DNA of 32,297 nt, from the NCBI GenBank assembly GCA_020350445.1, contig CP070717.1:4585667-4617963 (forward strand), in the 5' to 3' direction. A program made the translations under genes and the position numbers. Source of the stretch: Acidobacteriota bacterium (lineage in GTDB: Bacteria; Acidobacteriota; UBA6911; RPQK01; JAPXNP01). Positions 7,242 to 16,054 of this stretch are shown piece after piece. Numbering within the stretch: the first letter of the stretch is position 1; each line of letters starts with the position of its first letter. The notes below the pieces were generated by a model. The model searched no databases, was not told where the DNA came from, and worked only from the letters and a program-made list of their open reading frames with translations.

Positions 7242-8456
7242 ATGTTAAGTGACTTTCGGAAACGGATTCGACAGATTGGGCCGGCCTTCATCCTCGCAGC
7301 TGTTGTCTTAGGGCCGGGAAGTGTCACTCTGGCGACGATCGCCGGCAGCCGCTATGGCTATCAGCTGTTGTGGGTTCCCGTCGTCTCAACTGTATTCATG
7401 GTTGTCTTCACCGTCATGGCGGCGAGAATCGCCCTGGTGAGCCGCCAGAGTCTCTTCGATGTCGCTCGACGAAAGTACGGGGCGACGATTGCGACCTGGG
7501 GTGGCGTTTTTGGATTCCTTTCGATCCTGGCCTTTCAGGCGGGCAACAGCGCAGCGGTCGGCTTTGCTGGGAACGCGCTTTTTGGGATGGATGCGCGTCT
7601 CTGGTCGATTGGCTTCCTGTTTCCGGCGTTGGCCCTGCTCTTTCTCCCTGACCTCTACCGGAAGCTCGAGATCCTGGTAAAGGTAGTGATCGGGTTGATG
7701 ATAGTCGGGTTTGCCGGCACTCTCGTGACAGTTGGGATCGACTTTTCCGGGGCCTTTCGGGGGCTGGTTCCGTCGTTCCCGGACAATGATGCGGTCTTTC
7801 TCAGTCTTGGTATGGCAGCGACGACCTTTTCAATTGCCGCTGCAGCCTACCAGTCTTACCTGATGAAGGAAAAGCGATGGGGGCCTGACGAGCTTTCTAC
7901 CGAGGGTCTCGACAGTCTTGTCGGGATTGGGATTCTGGGCGGAATCTCGGTCGTCATTCTGCTGGTCAGTGCTGGGGTCATACGTCAGGTTGCTGAGCCG
8001 GTCTTTGACGCGCAGACCATGGCACGCCAATTGGAACCGGTCGCGGGGCCGGCTGCGTTTATTCTATTTACTGTCGGATTCTTCTTTGCCGGCTTCTCCT
8101 CACTGGTTGTGAATCCCCTGGTGGGAGCCACATTGCTCGTGGATGGAATCGGCAGGGAACCCGATTTGAAGAATAGACCGCTCCGGCTTTCCGCAGCTGG
8201 AATCCTGATTTTCGGAACCTTTGTGGCGGTTCTTTTCGGGGGGACCCCGATTGAGTTGCTTCGGGTTGCCCAGGCGCTGGCGGTTGTCGCGTTTCCTGTA
8301 CTCGGATTCCTGGTCTGGAGGCTTTCGGCCGATCGGAAGATCATGGGAGAGAATGCCAATTCACTGGGTCTCAACATCCTTGCCGGCCTGGGCTATTTGA
8401 CCGTTCTGGGGATCGCTCTGAGTTACGTACGCCAGATCCTCTCCTGGATTTGGTGA
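7242..8456 (+). CDS. Nramp-related divalent metal transporter with atypical motifs
   Basis: A 404-residue membrane protein with about eleven hydrophobic segments. The N-terminal GPAFILAAVVLGPGSVTLATIAGSRYGY, followed by long helices, has the layout of the Nramp (SLC11) fold. In canonical Nramp proteins helix 1 carries DPGN and helix 6 carries MPH, which supply the Asp, Asn and Met that bind manganese or iron. Here the equivalent parts read LGPGSVTLA and TTFSIAAAAYQSYLMKE, so the Asp and Met ligands appear absent. This resembles divergent Nramp-like branches whose ions are unsettled. Membrane transport is well supported; the ion is not. The gene follows the MFS gene by 37 bases, with no clear ribosome site before ATG 7242. 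Confidence 0.78.
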   Translation: MLSDFRKRIRQIGPAFILAAVVLGPGSVTLATIAGSRYGYQLLWVPVVSTVFMVVFTVMAARIALVSRQSLFDVARRKYGATIATWGGVFGFLSILAFQAGNSAAVGFAGNALFGMDARLWSIGFLFPALALLFLPDLYRKLEILVKVVIGLMIVGFAGTLVTVGIDFSGAFRGLVPSFPDNDAVFLSLGMAATTFSIAAAAYQSYLMKEKRWGPDELSTEGLDSLVGIGILGGISVVILLVSAGVIRQVAEPVFDAQTMARQLEPVAGPAAFILFTVGFFFAGFSSLVVNPLVGATLLVDGIGREPDLKNRPLRLSAAGILIFGTFVAVLFGGTPIELLRVAQALAVVAFPVLGFLVWRLSADRKIMGENANSLGLNILAGLGYLTVLGIALSYVRQILSWIW

Positions 8457-8580
8457 ATTCCCGTGCTGTAACCCTGAGATCTGACCGCCGTGATTCCTGA
8501 GCACTGGGGAGGTTCGGGACCATGTGCTAAGCTTTCGCTAGCAACCACGGGCAATGGTGTCATGACCCGGAGAGGAGACT

Positions 8581-9999
8581 ATGAACAAGAGCAAACTCTC
8601 ATTCTTTGAAACGGTTCTGGCTTTCTTTGACGAGGCTTCGAAGTACACGGAATACCCGGTTGGCTTACTTGATCAGATCAAGTACTGCAACAGTGTCTAC
8701 AAGATGAGTTTTCCGGTGAAGCATCGAGACGGGCAGTACGAGATTCTACAGGCCTACCGGGTGGAGCACAGTCACCACAAGCTTCCCGTCAAAGGCGGCA
8801 TCCGCTACAGCGAAATGGTCAACGAAGATGAAGTCAAGGCCTTGGCAGCATTGATGACGTACAAGTGCGCCGTGGTTGACTTGCCCTTTGGCGGGGCAAA
8901 AGGGGGCGTGAGGATCGAGCCCAGGAAATACACGGCTGAGCAACTCGAGCGGATTACGAGGCGTTACACCGCAGAACTGGTCAAGAAGAACTTTATCGGC
9001 CCGGGAGTCGATGTTCCAGCGCCTGATTATGGGACCGGTGCCCGGGAAATGGCCTGGATGGTCGATACCTATTCCGCTTTGAACCCCGGACAGATCGATG
9101 CCCTTGGTTGCGTCACCGGAAAGCCGGTCCAGCAGGGAGGTATTCGAGGTCGGTCCGAGGCAACAGGGCGAGGGGTCTTTTACGGACTTCGGCATGGACT
9201 GTCCTATGCCGATGACATGAAGAAGCTGGGTTTGACCACTGGGATTGAAGGTAAAACGGTAGTGATCCAGGGACTTGGAAATGTCGGGTTCTACGCCGCA
9301 CAGTCCTTCCACAACGCAGGAGCGAAGGTGATTGCAATTGCCGAGTACGACGGGGCGATCTACTCGGCGAAAGGTTTGGATCCTGACAAGGTTCAAGCCC
9401 ACCGTCGGGAAACGGGTTCGATCCTGGACTTTCCCGGTTCCCACAGCCTGGATCGTAGCAGCGATGCCCTCGAGTGTGAGTGCGATATTCTTATTCCAGC
9501 AGCCTTGGAGCATCAGATCACCGCGGAAAATGCTCCTCGGATCGAAGCAAGGATTGTGGGTGAAGCAGCCAACGGCCCGACTACCGCAGAGGGTGAGGCG
9601 ATTCTGAAAAAGAAGGGGGTCCTGGTGGTCCCCGATATGTATCTGAATGCGGGTGGGGTCACGGTCTCCTATTTTGAGTGGCTGAAGAACCTGAGCCATG
9701 TCCGTTTTGGCCGTATGAGCAAGCGTTTCGAAGAGGCTTCGAATCTTGCCCTGGTCAACACGGTCGAACGTCTGACCGGACAGATTCTGTCTCCGGAAGA
9801 GAAGAAGCTTGTCGTCCACGGAGCCGACGAAATAGATCTCGTCAACTCGGGCCTGGAAGATACGATGATCAATTCATATGACGAGATCCGGAACATCTAC
9901 AAGACAACCGATGGGGTGGATAGTCTGAGGGTCGCAGCCTTTATTCTTGCAATCAACCGCATTGGAGTCTCTTATATGCAGCTGGGCATCTTCCCCTAG
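8581..9999 (+). CDS. Glu/Leu/Phe/Val dehydrogenase family, probable glutamate dehydrogenase
   Basis: This cytoplasmic enzyme should interconvert glutamate and 2-oxoglutarate plus ammonia with NAD(P). The family signature [10 protein letters not shown] is at 101-110, with catalytic Lys107. A substrate-side Lys is in LMTYKCAV, and [13 protein letters not shown] follows at 141-153. The Rossmann motif GLGNVG is at 231-236. At 472 residues it is longer than typical 410-450 residue hexameric enzymes, mostly from an extended N-terminus and C-terminal tail. ATG 8581 has a good GGAGA ribosome site. It opens a group with the kinase and phospho-lyase downstream; since the lyase releases ammonia, handling that nitrogen is a plausible job. 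The split between glutamate and another amino acid is not certain. Confidence 0.9.
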   Translation: MNKSKLSFFETVLAFFDEASKYTEYPVGLLDQIKYCNSVYKMSFPVKHRDGQYEILQAYRVEHSHHKLPVKGGIRYSEMVNEDEVKALAALMTYKCAVVDLPFGGAKGGVRIEPRKYTAEQLERITRRYTAELVKKNFIGPGVDVPAPDYGTGAREMAWMVDTYSALNPGQIDALGCVTGKPVQQGGIRGRSEATGRGVFYGLRHGLSYADDMKKLGLTTGIEGKTVVIQGLGNVGFYAAQSFHNAGAKVIAIAEYDGAIYSAKGLDPDKVQAHRRETGSILDFPGSHSLDRSSDALECECDILIPAALEHQITAENAPRIEARIVGEAANGPTTAEGEAILKKKGVLVVPDMYLNAGGVTVSYFEWLKNLSHVRFGRMSKRFEEASNLALVNTVERLTGQILSPEEKKLVVHGADEIDLVNSGLEDTMINSYDEIRNIYKTTDGVDSLRVAAFILAINRIGVSYMQLGIFP

Positions 10000-10028
10000 G
10001 AAGGTGCTGGCGCGATCTCTGGCCGGAC

Positions 10029-11036
10029 GTGCAAGTCAGTAAAAAGCCAAGGTTTCAAGTCAGTACCGCCGAAGAGGTCCTCCGAGCCCGCTTCGGAGTG
10101 CTCCCGGAATTCGTCGAGGAGTTGCCTAGCGAGCGAGACCAGAACTTTGAGGTCCGCGATCGGGATGGAACGGCCTACGTTCTTAAGATTGCGCATCCCG
10201 ATGAAGCGGTCGAAGTGCTGGATTTCCAGAACAAGGTTCTCTCCTGCCTGGCCGGCTCCCCTCAGGCATCTGTTTATCCCCGTGTGATCTCTGCAGGCAA
10301 TGAAGAACTCGTACCCTTTGAGAGTGGGAGTTCACACCACTGGCTGCGATTGTTGACCTTTGTCGAGGGAGTGCCGCTCGGCCAGGCGGATCCTGAAGAC
10401 CTGAGTCTGTGGACCCGGTTGGGCGAAAGGCTGGCTCAACTGGATCGGAGCCTGGAAACCTTTCAGCATCCCCAGATGGACCGGTATCTCTATTGGGATT
10501 CCAAGCATGCCCCTCAAACGGTTTCGGCGAATTGTGACTACGTCGAGTCTCGCCCTGACCGGGAACTCCTACGGGCCGGTGCCTCTCGATTTGAAGAACT
10601 GCTCGGGCTGTATTCTGGCCAGTTGCGAGAAAGTGTCATCCACAATGACGCTAATGATTTGAATCTTCTCGTCAACCGGGCTTCCTCTCCCGACCAGATT
10701 GTCGGAATCATTGACTTCGGTGATATCGTTCGGACTTACACGGTCTGTGAGATCGCGAATGCAGGGGCCTATGCGATGATGAGGAAGGGGAACCCGATCC
10801 AGGTGGCGCGACACCTGATTCAGGGATACCATTCAACGTTTCGGTTGACGGACTTGGAGTTCGAAGTCCTTTATGAGTTTATTGTGGCCCGTCTCTGCCT
10901 GAGTGTTTCGAACGCTGCGCGGCAGAAGAAGCTGGCTCCGGAAAACCTTTATCTGACGGTATCGGAATCACCGGCCTGGGAGCTCTTGCGGGAGATGACG
11001 GATCTTGGAAGGGACCGATTTCTTGCAGGGGTCTGA
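10029..11036 (+). CDS. APH-fold kinase, hydroxylysine/ethanolamine kinase type
   Basis: A 335-residue aminoglycoside phosphotransferase-fold kinase. The N-terminal [12 protein letters not shown] (31-42) is the nucleotide-loop signature of the hydroxylysine kinase (HYKK/AGPHD1) group, followed by the ATP-binding Lys in YVLKIA (50-55). The catalytic loop [11 protein letters not shown] starts at 205 with Asp207, and IIDFGD (227-232) is the metal-binding DFG. The group phosphorylates small amino-alcohols such as 5-hydroxylysine. The gene is followed directly by a phospho-lyase of the class III aminotransferase fold, the enzyme that acts next on such phosphates. GTG 10029 is the start used; its ribosome site is weak. 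Hydroxylysine, ethanolamine or a related compound are all possible substrates. Confidence 0.85.
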   Translation: MQVSKKPRFQVSTAEEVLRARFGVLPEFVEELPSERDQNFEVRDRDGTAYVLKIAHPDEAVEVLDFQNKVLSCLAGSPQASVYPRVISAGNEELVPFESGSSHHWLRLLTFVEGVPLGQADPEDLSLWTRLGERLAQLDRSLETFQHPQMDRYLYWDSKHAPQTVSANCDYVESRPDRELLRAGASRFEELLGLYSGQLRESVIHNDANDLNLLVNRASSPDQIVGIIDFGDIVRTYTVCEIANAGAYAMMRKGNPIQVARHLIQGYHSTFRLTDLEFEVLYEFIVARLCLSVSNAARQKKLAPENLYLTVSESPAWELLREMTDLGRDRFLAGV

Positions 11037-11058
11037 CCTGAATGAAGCGGAGGGAAAG

Positions 11059-12357
11059 GTGACTGGAAGGAATCACGCTCGCATACTCAGTGCGCGGAAG
11101 GATTTGATCGGTAAGTCATTGAGCCTTTCCTACCGGGAACCTCTCTTGATTGTTCGCGGTGAAGGACAGTATCTGTACGACGAGCGGGGGAGGGCCTATC
11201 TCGACTGTGTCAACAATGTCTGCCATGTGGGGCATTGCCATCCCCGGGTCGTCGAGGCTGCTTCTCGCCAGATGGCGCAGCTCAATACCAACACGCGCTA
11301 CCTGCACCCCAATATCATCGACTTTGCTGAAAGGTTGACCAGTTGTCTGCCTGCACCCCTGGAGGTTTGTTTCTTTGTCAATTCGGGGAGTGAGGCGAAT
11401 GATCTGGCCTTGAGGCTGGCGCGGACCTTCACTGGTGAGCGTGACGTTTTCGTGATCGACCATGCCTATCACGGGCACACCGGTGATCTGATCGAGATCA
11501 GCCCCTACAAGTACAACGGTCCCGGAGGGCCTGGTCCGTCGGTCTTTACTCACCAGTTGAGTATTCCGGATGGATACCGGGGCCGGTATCGCTGGGGAGA
11601 ACCTGAACTGGGGCTTCTCTATGCCCGTGAAGTTGGCGAGAAGACAGCGAAACTGGCGGCCGATGGGAGGCGACCGGCCTGCTTCATTGCTGAGTCGATC
11701 GTAGGCTGCGGCGGTCAGGTGGTGCTACCCTCCGGGTATCTGGCAGCCGCTTTTGAGCCGGTACGTCAGTCTGGTGGAGTCTGCATTGTCGATGAAGTCC
11801 AGGTCGGGTTTGGCCGGGTGGGGAGTCATTTCTGGGGATTCGAGACCCAGGCAGTGGTTCCCGATATTGTGACCATGGGAAAACCGATCGGCAACGGTCA
11901 TCCCCTGGCGGCTGTCGTCACGACCCGTGAAATTGCCGATGCCTTCGCCAACGGGATGGAGTATTTCAACACCTTCGGGGGGAATCCGGTGTCCTGCGCC
12001 GTTGGCCTGGCCGTACTCGAGGTGCTGGAAATGGAAGGGCTGCAGCAGCACGCCTTCGAGGTCGGTGAGCATTTTAAGAAGGAACTGGGAGAATTGCAGA
12101 AGAGGCATTCCCTCATTGGGGATGTCCGGGGCCTGGGTCTTTTTCTCGGCGTTGAGCTGGTCCGCAACCGGGAATCTCTGGAACCCGCTGGCCCCGAGAC
12201 CGGACAGGTGGTGGAACTCATGAAGGAGCGGGGGATACTCCTCAGCACCGATGGCCCGTATCATAATGTCATCAAGATTAAGCCTCCTCTCGTCTTCAGT
12301 CGCGACGATGTCGCTTCTGTGGTCGAGAATTTGGACGAAGTACTGGGCAGGATGTAG
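11059..12357 (+). CDS. Class III aminotransferase-fold phospho-lyase (ETNPPL/PHYKPL type)
   Basis: A 432-residue PLP enzyme. The PLP Lys is Lys275 in [25 protein letters not shown] (244-253) holds the Asp that pairs with the pyridine nitrogen; NSGSEAND (108-115) binds the phosphate. [16 protein letters not shown] and [16 protein letters not shown] match the AGXT2L branch, whose vertebrate members split O-phosphoethanolamine or 5-phosphohydroxylysine into an aldehyde, ammonia and phosphate instead of transaminating. The open frame extends into the kinase gene, but GTG 11059 is preferred because GGAGG (11049-11053) lies five bases upstream. The kinase stop is 22 bases before this start, so the two are surely one operon. 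The aldehyde product cannot be fixed without knowing the kinase substrate. Confidence 0.88.
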   Translation: MTGRNHARILSARKDLIGKSLSLSYREPLLIVRGEGQYLYDERGRAYLDCVNNVCHVGHCHPRVVEAASRQMAQLNTNTRYLHPNIIDFAERLTSCLPAPLEVCFFVNSGSEANDLALRLARTFTGERDVFVIDHAYHGHTGDLIEISPYKYNGPGGPGPSVFTHQLSIPDGYRGRYRWGEPELGLLYAREVGEKTAKLAADGRRPACFIAESIVGCGGQVVLPSGYLAAAFEPVRQSGGVCIVDEVQVGFGRVGSHFWGFETQAVVPDIVTMGKPIGNGHPLAAVVTTREIADAFANGMEYFNTFGGNPVSCAVGLAVLEVLEMEGLQQHAFEVGEHFKKELGELQKRHSLIGDVRGLGLFLGVELVRNRESLEPAGPETGQVVELMKERGILLSTDGPYHNVIKIKPPLVFSRDDVASVVENLDEVLGRM

Positions 12358-12399
12358 GTTCAGTGCACTGGGTGTTACGGAGAGTAAGGGAGAAGTTCG

Positions 12400-13182
12400 A
12401 TGGAGTTTGAGAAGTTAGGATCGTTCTATTTAGGAAAGCATTATGACGTAGAGAGCGGAACCCTACTCGATCAGCTGTTGATGTACGATGCGAGGGACCT
12501 CACGACGCATGCCGTCTGTGTGGGAATGACGGGAAGTGGAAAGACCGGCCTTTGTATTGACTTGCTCGAAGAGGCGGCTATCGATCGCGTCCCTTCAATC
12601 ATCATCGATCCCAAGGGGGATATCACCAACCTTCTGCTCCAGTTTCCGGAACTGAGGCCTGAGGATTTCCGGCCCTGGATCAACAGTGATGATGCCCGGC
12701 GCAAGGGGCAGAGTATGGACCAGTTCGCCTCGAGTCAGGCAGAGTTGTGGCGGAATGGCCTGGCACAGTGGGGACAGGACGGTGGACGAATCCGGAATCT
12801 GGCTGAATCGGCGGATTTCAGGATTTACACCCCTGGGAGCGATGCCGGGATCGGTGTGTCCCTGCTGCAATCCTTCGCCGCCCCCTTACTCGACTGGGGG
12901 AGTGATGCCGAGGTGATTCGTGAGCGGATCCAGGGAACGGTCAGTGCTCTACTGGGTTTGATCGGAGTGGATGCCGATCCCGTCAAATCGCGGGAACATA
13001 TCCTGTTGTCCAATATCTTCGAACACTACTGGAAGAATGGAGAGGACCTGGATCTCCGAAAGCTCATCCTCTCGATTCAGACCCCGCCGATGCGGCAGCT
13101 GGGTGTGTTTGAGGTTGACACATTCTTTCCACCCAATGATCGCTTTGGATTGGCGATGACACTGAACAGCCTGATCGCCTAA
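12400..13182 (+). CDS. HerA/DUF87-type ATPase, N-terminal part before an in-frame stop
   Basis: The first 260 residues of an ATPase of the HerA/FtsK-like DUF87 group. The Walker A motif GMTGSGKTGL is at 42-51, and IIDPKGDITNLLL near residue 68 is the usual second beta strand of these pumps. ATG 12400 has AAGGGAG seven bases before it. The frame ends at TAA 13180-13182, but the same frame continues at once with conserved sequence of the family (see the next entry). Alone, this part has Walker A but lacks Walker B, so it should not hydrolyse ATP by itself. Full-length relatives run to about 800 residues. It follows the phospho-lyase gene by 42 bases. The stop may be a true nonsense mutation, a sequence error or a leaky codon. 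Confidence 0.8.
   Translation: MEFEKLGSFYLGKHYDVESGTLLDQLLMYDARDLTTHAVCVGMTGSGKTGLCIDLLEEAAIDRVPSIIIDPKGDITNLLLQFPELRPEDFRPWINSDDARRKGQSMDQFASSQAELWRNGLAQWGQDGGRIRNLAESADFRIYTPGSDAGIGVSLLQSFAAPLLDWGSDAEVIRERIQGTVSALLGLIGVDADPVKSREHILLSNIFEHYWKNGEDLDLRKLILSIQTPPMRQLGVFEVDTFFPPNDRFGLAMTLNSLIA
13180..13182 (+). other. In-frame TAA interrupting the ATPase gene
   Basis: The stop separates NSLIA from PSFASWLEGEPLD in one continuous frame. A single base change (TCA to TAA) would explain it, since Ser fits that position. The next base is C, a context known to favour readthrough in some systems. A 5-bp stem, CTCCT and AGGAG with a 7-base loop, starts 11 bases downstream. Confidence 0.75.
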
Positions 13183-13200
13183 CCGTCATTTGCCTCCTGG

Positions 13201-14895
13201 TTGGAAGGAGAGCCGCTGGATGTGCCCACTTTCCTTGCTTCAGATTCTGGTAAGCCGCGGCATTCGATCTTCTATCTGGCCCACTTGAATGAAAGTGAGC
13301 GGGTCTTTTTTGTCACCATGCTGTTGAACCAGGTCATCAGCTGGATGCGTGCACAGCCGGGAACGACCAGTCTCCGGGCGATCGTCTACATGGATGAGAT
13401 TTTCGGTTTTTTCCCGCCGGTGGCCAATCCACCGAGCAAGCGTCCGATGCTGACCCTGCTGAAGCAGGCGCGAGCCTATGGTGTCGGATTGCTACTGGCG
13501 ACGCAGAACACGATCGATCTCGATTACAAGGCCCTGACGAATGCGGGAACCTGGTTCATCGGTCGGCTTCAGACCGACCGGGATAAGGCGCGCGTTCTCG
13601 ACGGGTTACAGAGTGCCTCCGGAGGAGGGATGGACCGGGGGGAACTCGATCGATTGATTTCGAACCTGGGGAAGCGGGTGTTTCTGCTCCACAACGTCAA
13701 CGAAGATGCTCCGGCGACATTTCAGACGCGATGGGCGATGAGTTACCTGAGAGGTCCGCTGACGCGGCAGCAGATTGGCGAACTGATGAAGGATCGAGTC
13801 GAGAGTGGGAGAACTCTGACTGACGCCCCAGCTCCGGTTGTTCAGCCAGTAGCCGCTGTGACTCCGGCTGAGGCAACCGCCCTGGACAGGTATTCGGATA
13901 CCCCGCCCAACCTGGGCCCTTCGATACGACAGGTGTACTTTCCCGTTCGGAAGCCTGCGGCCTCGGCCTTACTGGACAGGGAGTCTCGCCATGCGGGGTC
14001 GACAGCCGGACTGAATCCAACACTGATTTATCGATCGGCAGCTTACGCGACGGGTCGGGTTCATTTTGTCGATCGTCGCAAGAGGATTGAAGAATGCCAG
14101 GAACTTCGGTTACTGGTGGAGTTGCCAACGGAAAGCCGCCTGGTCGCTTGGGATGAGGCGACGGAATTGGATCGGTCGGTGGCGGAGCAGTATGCCCCGG
14201 GGCCCGAAGCGTTTTTTGATGAATTGCCCGAGATGGCCAATGAAGCCAAAGAATGGGGCGCATTGGAAAAGGATCTGGCCGATCACCTCTATCGCAGTCG
14301 GAGCCTGCTCCTGCTCTATAGCCCGGTTCTCAAGGAATACTCCCAGGTTGGAGAGAACGAGCGCGATTTTCGCCTGCGGCTGTCCCAGTTGGCGCGTGAG
14401 GAAAGGGATGACGAGGTCGACAAGCTCAATGACAAATACGAGCGGAGGCTTCAGAAGCTGCAGGATCAGCTGAAGCGGGCGGAGTTGGCTCTTCTGAAGA
14501 AGGAGGAGACAGCCGAGGCGCGCAACCGCGAGCTTCTGGTATCGGTGGGGGAATCGGTTCTCGGGATGTTTCTGGGAAGGAGATCCCTCCGGGGGGCCTC
14601 CTCGTCACTGGGCAAGTATCGGATGAAGTCGACGGCGAAGATCGCCGTTCAGGAAGCTGAAGAGAAGGTCGAAGCCATTCAGCGCGAAGTCGAAGCCCTG
14701 GAAGGCGAACTCAAAGAGCAGGTTGCCGAAATCACGACTCGCTGGGACGAGGTGCTTTCTCAGTTTGACCAGGTCCCCATCTCTCCGCGGCGAAGTGATG
14801 TCGAGGTGGATGCTGTCGCGTTGGCCTGGGTTCCCTACTGGATGCTTTCTGCGGAGGGCTCTACCGGACGCGAGGAGATCGTTCCCGCTTTCTGA
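13201..14895 (+). CDS. HerA/DUF87-type ATPase, C-terminal part after the in-frame stop
   Basis: This is the in-frame continuation of the ATPase, about 564 residues. WLEGEPLDVP and HSIFYLAHLNESERVFF lead to Walker B in IVYMDEIFGFF (61-71), then KQARAYGVGLLLATQN, the sensor and arginine-finger region typical of HerA-like proteins, and GTWFIGRLQTDRDKARVLDGL. Residues 400-520 are rich in Lys, Glu and Arg heptads and read as two coiled coils around a Gly/Arg/Ser patch. If translated separately, TTG 13201 has no ribosome site, while GTG 13222 follows AAGGAG (13205-13210) at 11 bases. It may therefore be made by readthrough, by re-initiation, or not at all. It faces the zinc-ribbon and SPFH genes convergently. 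Confidence 0.8.
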   Translation: MEGEPLDVPTFLASDSGKPRHSIFYLAHLNESERVFFVTMLLNQVISWMRAQPGTTSLRAIVYMDEIFGFFPPVANPPSKRPMLTLLKQARAYGVGLLLATQNTIDLDYKALTNAGTWFIGRLQTDRDKARVLDGLQSASGGGMDRGELDRLISNLGKRVFLLHNVNEDAPATFQTRWAMSYLRGPLTRQQIGELMKDRVESGRTLTDAPAPVVQPVAAVTPAEATALDRYSDTPPNLGPSIRQVYFPVRKPAASALLDRESRHAGSTAGLNPTLIYRSAAYATGRVHFVDRRKRIEECQELRLLVELPTESRLVAWDEATELDRSVAEQYAPGPEAFFDELPEMANEAKEWGALEKDLADHLYRSRSLLLLYSPVLKEYSQVGENERDFRLRLSQLAREERDDEVDKLNDKYERRLQKLQDQLKRAELALLKKEETAEARNRELLVSVGESVLGMFLGRRSLRGASSSLGKYRMKSTAKIAVQEAEEKVEAIQREVEALEGELKEQVAEITTRWDEVLSQFDQVPISPRRSDVEVDAVALAWVPYWMLSAEGSTGREEIVPAF

Positions 14896-14931
14896 AGCAG
14901 GACCGGCCATCTCAGGCGTCAGAGCCGCTAT

Positions 14932-16023
14932 CTACTCCGAGAGCAGGATAACGACCGCGATGACCGTCAGGATGGCGAGGATCAGCAGGAAAATCTTCCA
15001 GAAGCTCTTCGGATACTCGCCGGCTATGCTGCCGGTGTATCCATTGACGAGTACCTGGAACGTCTTTGGACCGTAGTTGTAGGTCAGCAGCCACACCGGC
15101 GTCAGAATGTGTTTGAAAGTCTGACGGGAGAAGGTGGGCGAGATCTGCAGGTTGCGGTGAGTATCGCCGGGAACTTCTGATGCGCACATCCGGTAGAGGG
15201 ACTGTTCCATCCGCTGGCGGGATTGTTCGGCTGCTTCAATCAGCACCACCTGATAGTGTTCGACCACAAATCCTGACAGGTAGGAAGTATCGTAGGGGAC
15301 GAGTTCCTCGGTGGGAAAAGGCTCGATCTGGGCCAGTAACCGAGTGTCGACTCCGCGAGTCCCGGGGATCGGTTGGTCATCGAAGAAGTGTTGCACACGT
15401 CCGGCACTCGGCTGCCACCGTGTATGCCGGACCTGGCGTGTCTTCGTTTGACCGTTCGAGTCCTTGTAACTTTCGGTCGTGTAGTAGTAATACCCCGATT
15501 CGGCAGTCCACGGGCAGTCTGCGTCGGCATCAAAGGTCCAATAGGGCAGGTAGACTCCTCTGACTGTGTCCACGAGGGCTTTGCTCTTCAGTTTTCCCGG
15601 CGCAAACCACTTAGAGGCATACCATTTGCGGATCTCGTCACGGACCATGGTTTGACTGACCTTGAACTGCAGCAGCGATTCCGGTCGAATCGGTGCCTTG
15701 ATTTCTTCGTAGTCAACCAAAGCGGGAGATCCGCAGAATTCGCAGTTCTGGCCGACCCGTTCCGGATCAAAGACTGAGACGGCATTGCAGCTCTGGCAGC
15801 GCACGGTCTTCTTGTCGGCCTTCCAGCCGCGGAGTTCGTCTGACATCTCCCGCAGGGTGGCTACCAGCGGAATTTCACGGATCTCTCCCGTCGCCGCGTC
15901 CACTTCGAAGGGGCTGACCGTATGACAGTAGGGACAGACCAGTTGCTGCTTCTCAGGATGCCATTCCGCCTGTGCTCCGCAGGCAACACAAGAATGTTTC
16001 TCGAGTGCGGTGTATTCGCTCAT
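14932..16023 (-). CDS. Double zinc-ribbon membrane protein (YdjG-like)
   Basis: A 363-residue protein with two N-terminal zinc ribbons: C12-x2-C15 with C30-x2-C33, and C76-x2-C79 with C94-x2-C97. The middle is a beta-rich region containing YLPYWTFDADADCPWTAESGYYY. Near the C-terminus VWLLTYNYGPKTFQVLVNGYTGSIAGEYPKS precedes one hydrophobic helix (about 342-361) that anchors it to the membrane. Proteins of this layout occur next to SPFH proteins, as in the Bacillus pspA-ydjGHI operon, where YdjG and YdjI help place PspA at the membrane. The SPFH gene is directly upstream on the same strand (31-base gap), which supports the reading. No pspA gene is present here. The overall family match is my recognition of architecture, not a search. 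Confidence 0.75.
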   Translation of the reverse strand: MSEYTALEKHSCVACGAQAEWHPEKQQLVCPYCHTVSPFEVDAATGEIREIPLVATLREMSDELRGWKADKKTVRCQSCNAVSVFDPERVGQNCEFCGSPALVDYEEIKAPIRPESLLQFKVSQTMVRDEIRKWYASKWFAPGKLKSKALVDTVRGVYLPYWTFDADADCPWTAESGYYYYTTESYKDSNGQTKTRQVRHTRWQPSAGRVQHFFDDQPIPGTRGVDTRLLAQIEPFPTEELVPYDTSYLSGFVVEHYQVVLIEAAEQSRQRMEQSLYRMCASEVPGDTHRNLQISPTFSRQTFKHILTPVWLLTYNYGPKTFQVLVNGYTGSIAGEYPKSFWKIFLLILAILTVIAVVILLSE

Positions 16024-16054
16024 CGTTTTGGAGAGGTCTGCTCAGGTACAGCCG

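Noticed and set aside
8457-8580. A riboswitch or structured leader before the glutamate dehydrogenase gene
   Set aside because: There are short inverted repeats such as TGCTA with TAGCA, but no arrangement matching a leader family I know and no clear promoter.
8746-9819. A 357-codon open frame opposite the glutamate dehydrogenase gene
   Set aside because: It lies wholly within a clear enzyme gene, its protein shows no domain or membrane pattern, and GC-biased codon use commonly creates such antisense frames.
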